NCBI GenBank assembly: GCA_902767465.1
Contig: CACXHM010000207.1
Span: 1-8,645 of the forward strand
Origin: an uncultured Bacteroidia bacterium
Lineage (GTDB): Bacteria; Bacteroidota; Bacteroidia; Bacteroidales; UBA932
DNA: 8,645 nt
Reading direction: 5' to 3'
The stretch's first letter is position 1; every line of letters starts with the position of its first letter. Below, piece after piece: positions 1 through 7,353 of the stretch. The notes beneath the pieces were generated by a model. The model worked only from the letters and a program-made list of their open reading frames with translations. It did no database searches and was not told the origin of the DNA. The translations under genes and the position numbers were made by a program.

Positions 1-138
1 CGCAACTGGACCTTCTTCGAAGACGACTGGGTGCTGATCATGAACATAGCCATGGGCGGCGAATGGCCGGGGCCCGTGTCGGACGACGAACTCCCCGGAC
101 AGATTGATGTTGACTGGGTGCAGGTGAAATCTTTATAA
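1..138 (+). CDS. Glycoside hydrolase family 16 enzyme, C-terminal end (partial)
   Basis: Only the last 45 residues are present; the gene begins before the window and ends at TAA 136-138. The reading frame contains NIAMGGEWPG followed by a short acidic stretch and IDVDWVQVKSL. This matches the usual end of GH16 beta-jelly-roll enzymes, where an N-[LI]-A-x-G-G-x-W-P-G motif is followed by a final strand of the type M-x-V-D-Y-V-R-V. GH16 enzymes are retaining endo-hydrolases acting on beta-1,3 or mixed-linkage glucans, and in some subfamilies on agar, porphyran, carrageenan or xyloglucan. The catalytic E-x-D-x-x-E motif lies outside the window, so activity and subfamily cannot be judged. The stop codon lies 9 bp before the next lipoprotein gene, which suggests an operon and a shared glycan target. 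The GH16 assignment is fairly secure; the substrate is not. Confidence 0.82.
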   Translation, partial: RNWTFFEDDWVLIMNIAMGGEWPGPVSDDELPGQIDVDWVQVKSL

Positions 139-147
139 CAGAAGAAT

Positions 148-2346
148 ATGAAAGCAAAATATATATTGACAGGTGCCACGGCTGCCATGCTTATGATGGC
201 GGCCTGCACCGATACCTCAGAGATTTCAGAGAGGATCGACAATCTCGAATCCAGGGTAACTGCTCTGGAAGCGGTCATAGAAGGTCTCAACAACAACGTC
301 GTCGCCCTTCAGGCCATCGCCGAAGGCAATACCATCAGTGATGTGCAGGAAGCCGGTGGCATCTATACCATAACCCTTGCAAATGGCGACAAGATAGTGC
401 TGAACCAGGGCAGCGTGGGCATGGGTAAGGCTCCTCTGCTTTCGCTAGATGCTCAGGGGAACTGGATGGTTGATTATCAGGACGGCGCGGGTGCGCAGTA
501 TCTGCTTCAGAACGATAAAATGGTACGTGGCCTCGGAATTGACGGAGTGACGCCAAAATTCGGAGTGGATGCATCCGGATATTGGACCGTGGATTACAGC
601 GATGGCCGCGGTGCGGTCCGTGTGCTTGACGCGAACGGCAGTCCGGTAAAAGCCGTGGCGGACAATGTTACCGAGGATTCCTATTTTGCCAATGTGGAGA
701 TTACCGGTGAAACCCTTGTCCTTACCCTGAAGAACGGACAGAAATACAATGTCCCTATAGTAGGAGGATTCCTCTTCAGGATTATTGCAGACGAGGGAGA
801 TCAGACCTTCAAATGGGGTGAAACCAAGAGCTTCAGTGTGGAGAGCAAAGGCGTCGCCGATGCAACTGTGGTCGCCCCTCCCATGTGGAACGCCACCCTT
901 TCCGCTCTTGGCATCCTGAGCGTTACGGCTCCCAAGGAGTCCGACTTCACCAAAGCATCCATCGCAGATTCACGCAAAGACGTTTCCGTGATAGCTTTCT
1001 CGTCCAACGGCTTCTCCACCGTATCCAAGGTAAGGGTATATCTCGAGGGAATGGTGTATGCCGGAGAGGTTGCCGCTGCGGGAATAGTCTGCGGGGCCAC
1101 CACCGCGTCGTCAATCACCTTCAGGGTGATACTCGAGAATGCATCGTCTTGGAAATACATCTTCCAGGAGGCTTCGACCCTTTCGCCTTCGGCCGAGGAT
1201 GTGCTTGCATACGGCACCGACGGCACTTCCACCGAACTTGTATTCGGCGACCTGCTTGCCGAAACGAAATACAGTCTCTTCGTGGTTCCTTCCAATGCGG
1301 AAGGCGTAGGAGGCATGGCACGCCTTACCGTTTCCACCACGGCTTTCAGCAACCTCTACGAGGCATACCAGGCTGGCAATACCATCAACGTAGGAGGTCT
1401 TTCCATAAACAAGTCCGCATACGGTGACGGCCACCTGCTTTCTGCATCCGAACCCAACGTGCTGCCAGGTGTGAACTTTGTGCCTGCAGGCGTTGCGGCT
1501 CTCCAGGAGGCAGCAGTGGGAACGGCCTGCTTCGTGATTGGAAATGAGCCCGGCGTGCGTTCCAAACTCAGTATTGGTGGAGCATTTACCCCTGCAGTGG
1601 GTGGAGTGGTTGCATACAAGAACGTAGAAATTGCCTGGGCTGACGGCTTTACCGGATATGCTTTCTATATGCCGAGTGGCGACCTCGACGCTCTTGTGAT
1701 CGACGGCTGCCTCGTGAACCATACCAGGCTCTTCGTCAACCGCGCCATAAGCGGAGTCAAGAACCTCGTAATGGTAGATAGTGACTATCATGTGGTAACA
1801 GCGCCTTATTCCGTGCACCGGAGCTGGACCATCAACACTCCCGTTAACTTCCAGGGCGAGAGCATTGTCCTGCGTAACAATATCATCTACAACGATGCGC
1901 CCGAAGCCTTCTATGTGATAGGCTGGGATAGCGGAAACTATAAGGAAAACAACCCTTCGGCCTCTTATAAAACCGTGGTGTTCGACCACAATACCTTCTA
2001 CAATGTAACCAATCAGGGGATGATCCAGATAGGAAATGTGACGGAGAGCATCAATATCAAGGGCAACCTTTCCTGGGCCCAGTCCGGTTCGATAGTGTAT
2101 GTCCGTGCCCTTGGAGGCGATCCCACGGAACGCACAGTGGCAGAGGGAAACAAAGGTGCCGGATGGTTCCTGCGTGTCGCAAAGGCTCCCAACTATATCT
2201 ATTCTGAAGACAATACGGACACCAATATAGGAAGCGGGCAGTGGTACAATATGGGAGAAACCTTCCCCTTCGTGGACAGCAAGCCTCATGTTACCGGCAA
2301 CTTTACGGTTGACGCTGCCTTTGCCGGATACGGAGCATCCAGATAA
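148..2346 (+). CDS. Multidomain surface lipoprotein: coiled coil, DUF4988/PL29_N-like repeats, Ig/FN3-like modules, C-terminal beta-helix-like region
   Basis: This 732-residue lipoprotein probably sits on the cell surface and binds, or possibly cleaves, the polysaccharide handled by this locus. A signal peptide ends in LMMAAC with the lipidated Cys at residue 20. Residues about 26-60 form a heptad-like coiled coil (RIDNLESRVTALEAVIEGL). Residues 96-170 hold two 40-residue repeats (W106/W146, VDY, DG.GA), with GIDGVTP between them, as in DUF4988 (also named PL29 N-terminal domain) proteins. Residues about 206-300 resemble an Ig-like module with a W-x-A-T-L...LSVTAP pattern, and about 303-398 look FN3-like. 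From about 475 to 660, short strand-turn repeats (LVIDGCLVN, LVMVDSDYHV, IVLRNNIIYN, VVFDHNTFYN, INIKGNLSW) suggest a right-handed beta-helix of the DUF4957/DUF5123 kind. I cannot identify catalytic residues, so a lyase role is speculative. It starts 9 bp after the GH16 stop and ends 6 bp before susC. Domain names are from memory, not a search. Confidence 0.85.
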   Translation: MKAKYILTGATAAMLMMAACTDTSEISERIDNLESRVTALEAVIEGLNNNVVALQAIAEGNTISDVQEAGGIYTITLANGDKIVLNQGSVGMGKAPLLSLDAQGNWMVDYQDGAGAQYLLQNDKMVRGLGIDGVTPKFGVDASGYWTVDYSDGRGAVRVLDANGSPVKAVADNVTEDSYFANVEITGETLVLTLKNGQKYNVPIVGGFLFRIIADEGDQTFKWGETKSFSVESKGVADATVVAPPMWNATLSALGILSVTAPKESDFTKASIADSRKDVSVIAFSSNGFSTVSKVRVYLEGMVYAGEVAAAGIVCGATTASSITFRVILENASSWKYIFQEASTLSPSAEDVLAYGTDGTSTELVFGDLLAETKYSLFVVPSNAEGVGGMARLTVSTTAFSNLYEAYQAGNTINVGGLSINKSAYGDGHLLSASEPNVLPGVNFVPAGVAALQEAAVGTACFVIGNEPGVRSKLSIGGAFTPAVGGVVAYKNVEIAWADGFTGYAFYMPSGDLDALVIDGCLVNHTRLFVNRAISGVKNLVMVDSDYHVVTAPYSVHRSWTINTPVNFQGESIVLRNNIIYNDAPEAFYVIGWDSGNYKENNPSASYKTVVFDHNTFYNVTNQGMIQIGNVTESINIKGNLSWAQSGSIVYVRALGGDPTERTVAEGNKGAGWFLRVAKAPNYIYSEDNTDTNIGSGQWYNMGETFPFVDSKPHVTGNFTVDAAFAGYGASR
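433..657 (+). repeat. Two in-frame ~40-residue protein repeats in the lipoprotein
   Basis: Residues 96-135 and 136-170 of the preceding lipoprotein align without gaps at an offset of exactly 40. Identical positions include P96/P136, D101/D141, A102/A142, G104/G144, W106/W146, VDY 108-110/148-150, DG 112-113/152-153, GA 115-116/155-156 and L120/L160. The second copy is slightly truncated. The units resemble the Trp-containing repeats found after the coiled coil in DUF4988-type proteins. The similarity is at protein level; the DNA copies have diverged, so this is an old duplication or a family trait rather than a recent one. Confidence 0.75.
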
Positions 2347-2352
2347 CCTATT

Positions 2353-5300
2353 ATGAAGATGACAGGAAAGATATATAAACTACTGCTGCAGTCCCTCATG
2401 ATGCTGCTCGCACTGAATTCCGTCGCCCAGAACAAGACGGTGAAGGTGAGCGGAACAGTGAGCGACAGTTTCGGACCTGTTGCCGGAGCTACGGTTTACG
2501 AAAAAGGCAATACTTCCAACGGTGTCATTGCCGGCACCGACGGCCGCTATTCCATAAGCGTAAAGGCAGATGCTATTTTGGTGTTCACCTGTCTTGGTTA
2601 TGCTGACGTGGAGGAAGCGGTGTCAGGACGCAGCACTGTGGACGTGACCATGAAAGAATCGTTCGAGACCCTTTCTGCCGCGGAGGTCGTGTCGATCGGA
2701 TACGGTTCCGTTGCCCGGCGCGACCTCACCGGAAGCGTTGCCAAGGTAAACATGGATGATATCGTTAAGAGTACAAACCTCAATTTCGACCAGGCCCTTC
2801 AGGGGCGCGTTGCCGGAATGGTGGTTACCACGAGTGACGGTCAGGTTGGCGCCGAAGCGAATATCATCATCCGAGGCAACAACTCCCTTACCCAGAGTTC
2901 CGCTCCTTTGTATGTTATAGACGGATTCCCTACCGAGAGCTCTTTCGCGGCTGCACTCAACCCGGCTGACATCGAATCGGTGGACGTGCTAAAAGACGCT
3001 TCGGCATCGGCAATTTACGGTGCTCGAGGAGCAAACGGAGTCATAGTCATCACCACAAAGAGGGGCAATCTCGGCAAGCCTAAGGTCTCGTTCAACGCCT
3101 CGTGGACCGGGAGCACCCTTGCAAAAAAGACGGAACTTCTCGACGGCTACGAGTTTGTGCGCCTGCATAGTGAATGGGCGCAGAGCCGAAACGGCACCAC
3201 CGGCAACATCTATTTTTCCGATTACGATGCAAACGGCGTGCTCTCCTACAACCGTTACACCCTGGAAGACTACAAAGACAAACCCTATGTGGACTGGCAG
3301 GATTATGTCTATCGCAATGCGCTCTCCCAGAACTACAACGTTTCGGTGGCAGGTGGAAGCAAGGCGAGCGGCACCATGTACAACGTCAGCCTTTCCTCCC
3401 AGGATCAGAACGGTATCCTTATCAACTCGAACTACAAGCGCTACACCGGCAAGTTCGCCCTTTCCCAGGAATTCGGCGACAGGCTCACCTTGGACGTGAA
3501 CGCATCCTATTCCTACAACGAAACCAACGGCATCACCCCTACCTCCTCCGCATCTGCATCGGTGATTACCACCTACTTCATGTATATGGTGTGGGGTTTC
3601 CGTCCCACCCGGCCGCTGCGTTACGGACTTGTAGATGATACATTCCGCAACGAACTGGTGGACAACGAAGTGGTGGCCACGGAAGGTTTCCGCTTCAATC
3701 CTGCCGCTTCGGTGCAGAATGAATATTCAAAGAAACGCCAGGACCTGCTTACGGCCAACGCCGCTTTCACATGGAAAATGGCGGAAGGACTGAAACTTCG
3801 CGTATCAGCGGGCTACACCCTGAACCAGCGCCGCAACGAAGATTTCAACGGCAGCAACACGCGCACCGGGCACCCCGGGTCCCCCGTGGGTTACGGACCC
3901 AATGCAACGATAGCCTGGACACGCGATGCCGCATGGATCAACGAAAACATCCTCACCTGGAATCATGTCTTCGGCCGAGACCATAACTTCGATGCGATGG
4001 CAGGTCTCACCTTCCAGGGGGACAGGGCCGACTACCATGGCACAAGGTCCACCCATATCGAAAACGAATCCCTTGGGCTGGAAAGTATCTACACCGGTGT
4101 GATGCAGAATTTTACGCCATGGCGTCGTGACTGGACCATGGCTTCCGCCCTCGCGCGTGTCAACTATAACTACAAACACAAGTATTATTTCACAGCTTCG
4201 GTGCGTGCCGACGGCAGCTCGCGTTTCCCCAAGTCGAACCGCTGGGGCGTTTTCCCCTCCGGCAGCATTGCCTGGACATTTACCAACGAGCCCTTCATGG
4301 CCTCCCTTGCCCAGGTGCTCAATAACGGTAAGGCTCGTCTTTCATGGGGCCGCACCGGAAACAACCGTACCAACACTCCTTACGATTTCTATGCTCAGAT
4401 GGCCACTCTTCCCGGAAGCAGCGAAAGCCTTGACTATGTGCGTGACGGGAAAATAGTTGCAGGTTATTTCCCCAGCAATATGGCCAATCCATATCTGAAG
4501 TGGGAAACCACCGAGCAGACCGACCTTGGTTTCGACCTTGGCTTTCTGCAGGACCGCGTCAAACTTACGGTGGACCTATATCAGAAGACCACCTACGACC
4601 TTCTGCTTCAGGCCGACCTCCCGGCATCATCTGGTTTTACCCAGGCAATGGTAAACGTGGGATCGATGCGCAACCGTGGTCTTGAGATTCTGCTCAGCGC
4701 TGTGCCTGTCCGCACCAAAGGCTTCCAGTGGACTGCTACGGTGAACTTCGGCATGAACCGAAATACCGTGACCGGCCTTTCCACAGGGCAGAACACTCTT
4801 CCCTGTCCTAACCTGTATTGGTACGGACCTTTCAACAACCAGACCGCATATATCACGCGGACCGGGCTTCCTACCGGACTCATGTACGGCTTCATCTATG
4901 AAGGGACCTATAAGCAGGACGACTTCATGAACAACAACGTCATCAAGGACGGTATCCCGTACATGTCGGCATATCCGAATACCTACTTCAAGCCCGGAGA
5001 TCCGCGCTATCGCGACATCAACGGCGACGGCGTCGTCGATGATAACGACCGCACGGTTATAGGCATAGGTCAGCCTCTGCATACCGGAGGTATCGAGAAT
5101 AAATTCGAATATAAGGGCTTCGACCTCTCGGTATTCATGAACTGGAGTTACGGCAACAACATCCTCAATGCCAACAGGCTGGTGTTCGAAAGCTATCCCG
5201 GCAATCAGCTCAACCAGTTCCATACCATGGTGAACGCCTGGAGCCGCGACCGCAATCCCTACAGCGACATTCCACGGCCCGGTGCCATGGGAATAGACTA

Positions 5301-5568
5301 CTACTCATCGCGAGTGATCGAGGACGGCAGTTTCCTGCGCATCAAGACTGTTACCCTGGGTTATACCCTCAGTCCGAAGGCACTCAAGAAACTTGGCATC
5401 TCTTCTGCACGCGTATATGTTACCGCCGACAATCTCTACACCTTTACTTCCTATTCCGGACCGGATCCTGAGGTGTCCACGCGCAATTCCGTGTTGACTC
5501 CCGGTTTCGACTGGTCGGCATATCCGAGGGCGAAGAGTCTCACGGGGGGAATTTCAGTTACATTTTAA
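2353..5568 (+). CDS. susC: SusC/RagA-family TonB-dependent outer-membrane glycan transporter
   Basis: The protein has 1071 residues, the normal size for SusC. It forms the outer-membrane barrel that imports oligosaccharides, driven by TonB, with SusD as its lid. A signal peptide occupies residues 1-25 (cleavage near NSVA/Q). A carboxypeptidase-D-like regulatory domain follows at about 29-112 (VKVSGTVSDSFGPVAGATV). The plug begins at SIGYGSVARRDLTGSV near 114-128. It continues through LQGRVAGM, IIIRGNNSL and APLYVIDGFP, and ends with the signature DVLKDASASAIYGARGANG and VIVITTKRG near 238. The rest is beta-barrel, ending in a terminal Phe (GGISVTF) as expected for outer-membrane insertion. 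Residues 888-899 (DINGDGVVDDND) form an EF-hand-like loop often seen in this family. The start is 6 bp after the upstream stop; an alternative ATG two codons later would change little. No frameshift or truncation is seen. Substrate cannot be read from SusC alone. Confidence 0.97.
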   Translation: MKMTGKIYKLLLQSLMMLLALNSVAQNKTVKVSGTVSDSFGPVAGATVYEKGNTSNGVIAGTDGRYSISVKADAILVFTCLGYADVEEAVSGRSTVDVTMKESFETLSAAEVVSIGYGSVARRDLTGSVAKVNMDDIVKSTNLNFDQALQGRVAGMVVTTSDGQVGAEANIIIRGNNSLTQSSAPLYVIDGFPTESSFAAALNPADIESVDVLKDASASAIYGARGANGVIVITTKRGNLGKPKVSFNASWTGSTLAKKTELLDGYEFVRLHSEWAQSRNGTTGNIYFSDYDANGVLSYNRYTLEDYKDKPYVDWQDYVYRNALSQNYNVSVAGGSKASGTMYNVSLSSQDQNGILINSNYKRYTGKFALSQEFGDRLTLDVNASYSYNETNGITPTSSASASVITTYFMYMVWGFRPTRPLRYGLVDDTFRNELVDNEVVATEGFRFNPAASVQNEYSKKRQDLLTANAAFTWKMAEGLKLRVSAGYTLNQRRNEDFNGSNTRTGHPGSPVGYGPNATIAWTRDAAWINENILTWNHVFGRDHNFDAMAGLTFQGDRADYHGTRSTHIENESLGLESIYTGVMQNFTPWRRDWTMASALARVNYNYKHKYYFTASVRADGSSRFPKSNRWGVFPSGSIAWTFTNEPFMASLAQVLNNGKARLSWGRTGNNRTNTPYDFYAQMATLPGSSESLDYVRDGKIVAGYFPSNMANPYLKWETTEQTDLGFDLGFLQDRVKLTVDLYQKTTYDLLLQADLPASSGFTQAMVNVGSMRNRGLEILLSAVPVRTKGFQWTATVNFGMNRNTVTGLSTGQNTLPCPNLYWYGPFNNQTAYITRTGLPTGLMYGFIYEGTYKQDDFMNNNVIKDGIPYMSAYPNTYFKPGDPRYRDINGDGVVDDNDRTVIGIGQPLHTGGIENKFEYKGFDLSVFMNWSYGNNILNANRLVFESYPGNQLNQFHTMVNAWSRDRNPYSDIPRPGAMGIDYYSSRVIEDGSFLRIKTVTLGYTLSPKALKKLGISSARVYVTADNLYTFTSYSGPDPEVSTRNSVLTPGFDWSAYPRAKSLTGGISVTF

Positions 5569-5569
5569 G

Positions 5570-5575
5570 AAGGAG
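5570..5575 (+). promoter_or_regulatory. Shine-Dalgarno-like AAGGAG before susD
   Basis: AAGGAG starts 2 bp after the susC stop and ends 8 bp before the susD ATG at 5584, an ideal spacing for a ribosome binding site. Bacteroidota usually rely little on Shine-Dalgarno pairing and the other starts in this window have no comparable site, so it stands out. It supports the chosen susD start. Function is inferred. Confidence 0.5.
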
Positions 5576-5583
5576 ACAGGAAA

Positions 5584-7353
5584 ATGAGAAGAATATATAA
5601 TATCATAAGCCTGACGCTCGCGTTCCTTGCAGGATCTGCATGCGATTTCCTCGAGCAGGAGCCCCACATCATTGCCGAGGAAACCTTCTATTCGTCGAAA
5701 GAGAAGGCCCAGCTTGCGCTCAATGGCATTTACGGAGTACTCAACAGCTACCAGCTCTACGGGCGTGACCTCATCTTCAACGGCGACTATAACGACGACC
5801 TCTGCCACTATATGGCGCAGGGTGGTTCCGCTGTCGAGTTCAAAGCTGCCTGCTATGAACTCGATGCCGACCACGACAAACTCTACACGACCTGGACCTG
5901 GTTCTACAAGGGCATCAAGAACGCAAATGCCTTCATGGAACGAATTGTCAAGACCGATTTCGACCCGGATGGGGAAATGTACGCCCAGGCGCAGTTCCTG
6001 CGCGCTTTTCTCTATTTCGAGCTTGCACGGCATTTCATGGACGTGCCGCTCCGTCTTACCTCTGCCACATCCTATGCCGAGGTGCAGATGAAAGGCACCC
6101 CCATGGTGGAAACGCTTACATGGGCGCTTGGCGAAATGGAAGAATGCCTCGGTCATATTACCCACGATCTCACCCATGCTCCATCGGATGTGACCTGGAC
6201 CACCGTGCACGGCATACTCGGACGTTTCTATCTCTACATGGCAGGGGCCGCCGTGGATGTGCCTGCCGAAAAGAAGGCTGAATATCTGGTGAAGGCACGC
6301 GACCATTGCAAGGCTGTGATAGACAGTGGCTTGCATTCGCTCAATCCGGACTACGCGCAGATATTTATCAACAACATTTCCGACACCTACGACCACGAGT
6401 ACTACGAGAGCATGTGGGAAATGGACTGCTATGGTCTGCGTACTTCCGCCTCCGAGTGGGGCAACGGCGCCTGGGGTTACACCAATGGTCTGCGTTCTTC
6501 CGCGATGGGCACCGACTACGCTTCTTACGTGACGCATTATGCATTGGGCCACTTCTGCAATACGCTCAAACTGTGGGATCTTTACATGCGCAACGACCGT
6601 GTCCCCAGCGAACGCGATCTTTCCAGGGTAACCGATAAGCGCCAGGATTGGAACATTCCTCCTTACCACTATAACGGTGAAGAGGGGCCGGCCCGCTCCA
6701 TGAAGGGTTATTCCTATCCTTATGGGGGAGATCCGGATGACGTGCGACCGCTTGTGGCGGGAATCGACAAGACCCCTTACGCTTCCGGCTACACCCTTGC
6801 ATCTTTCCGCGACACCAATATGGATGAAACTGTTTACCCGGCCGGACGCAACATCGGCAAGTGGCGCAGGGAGGTGCAGTATGAAGGCCCGGTTACCTTC
6901 CGCGACAGCTGGAACGGCATCAACAGCCCGTTCCTCCGCTACGCCGATGTGCTGCTGATGTATGCCGAAGCGGTGAACGAGATTGACGGCGCTCCCAACG
7001 AAACCATTTACAACTACGTCAAGCAGCTGCGCGACCGTGCGGGCATCCAGACTCTTCCTTTCTCGACCTACAACAACCATGATGCTTTCCTGCAGTTCAT
7101 CAAGAACGAACGCGGACGCGAACTTTTTGGCGAAATGAACATCCGAAAGTTCGATCTCATGTGCTGGGGAGGATGGTACGAGGCTATGCAGGCCACCAAT
7201 GAACTTACCCGCGACCAGCGCTGGTCGAGCGGAATCTCTTATGTTTACAATATTTTCTGTTCAAGAATGACCAAACGCAACGAGTATTTCCCCATTCCCA
7301 ACAAGGAACTGGCGGTGAACGAGGCTCTGGTCCAGAATCCACTTTGGCGATGA
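5584..7353 (+). CDS. susD: SusD/RagB-family glycan-binding outer-membrane lipoprotein
   Basis: This is the surface lipoprotein that caps the SusC barrel and captures oligosaccharides. It has 589 residues, slightly long for the family. The signal peptide ends in FLAGSAC with Cys20 as the likely lipid site. The residue at -3 is Gly, which is not a strong lipobox, but the following DFLEQEP is the classic start of mature SusD proteins. The N-terminal half contains SusD-type TPR helices (for example AQFLRAFLYFELARHF from residue 136). The C-terminal RagB/SusD domain shows FLRYADVLLMYAEAVNE near 451-467, YVKQLRDRAGI, NERGRELFGE near 508-517, and the closing EALVQNPLW. It lies 15 bp after susC, the invariant pairing, and its stop overlaps the next start in ATGA, implying coupled translation. 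The family assignment is firm; the bound glycan is not known from sequence. Confidence 0.97.
   Translation: MRRIYNIISLTLAFLAGSACDFLEQEPHIIAEETFYSSKEKAQLALNGIYGVLNSYQLYGRDLIFNGDYNDDLCHYMAQGGSAVEFKAACYELDADHDKLYTTWTWFYKGIKNANAFMERIVKTDFDPDGEMYAQAQFLRAFLYFELARHFMDVPLRLTSATSYAEVQMKGTPMVETLTWALGEMEECLGHITHDLTHAPSDVTWTTVHGILGRFYLYMAGAAVDVPAEKKAEYLVKARDHCKAVIDSGLHSLNPDYAQIFINNISDTYDHEYYESMWEMDCYGLRTSASEWGNGAWGYTNGLRSSAMGTDYASYVTHYALGHFCNTLKLWDLYMRNDRVPSERDLSRVTDKRQDWNIPPYHYNGEEGPARSMKGYSYPYGGDPDDVRPLVAGIDKTPYASGYTLASFRDTNMDETVYPAGRNIGKWRREVQYEGPVTFRDSWNGINSPFLRYADVLLMYAEAVNEIDGAPNETIYNYVKQLRDRAGIQTLPFSTYNNHDAFLQFIKNERGRELFGEMNIRKFDLMCWGGWYEAMQATNELTRDQRWSSGISYVYNIFCSRMTKRNEYFPIPNKELAVNEALVQNPLWR

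Noticed and set aside
1111..2289. 392-codon open frame on the minus strand, opposite the beta-helix lipoprotein
   Set aside because: It is a shadow of a well-supported lipoprotein gene, with low-complexity composition, no family resemblance and no leader.
148..2346. Naming the lipoprotein a PL29 or pectate-type polysaccharide lyase
   Set aside because: Resemblance to the PL29 N-terminal region covers only the coiled coil and repeats. No catalytic residues could be identified in the beta-helix-like part.
5554..7080. 508-codon open frame on the minus strand, opposite susD
   Set aside because: It is antisense to a certain susD gene. GC-rich third codon positions remove stop codons from the opposite strand, and the translation shows no recognisable motif or signal.
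7344..7349. TTG start adding two residues to the DUF5017 lipoprotein
   Set aside because: The ATG at 7350 gives a standard MRK signal-peptide start and the common ATGA overlap; TTG starts are less likely.
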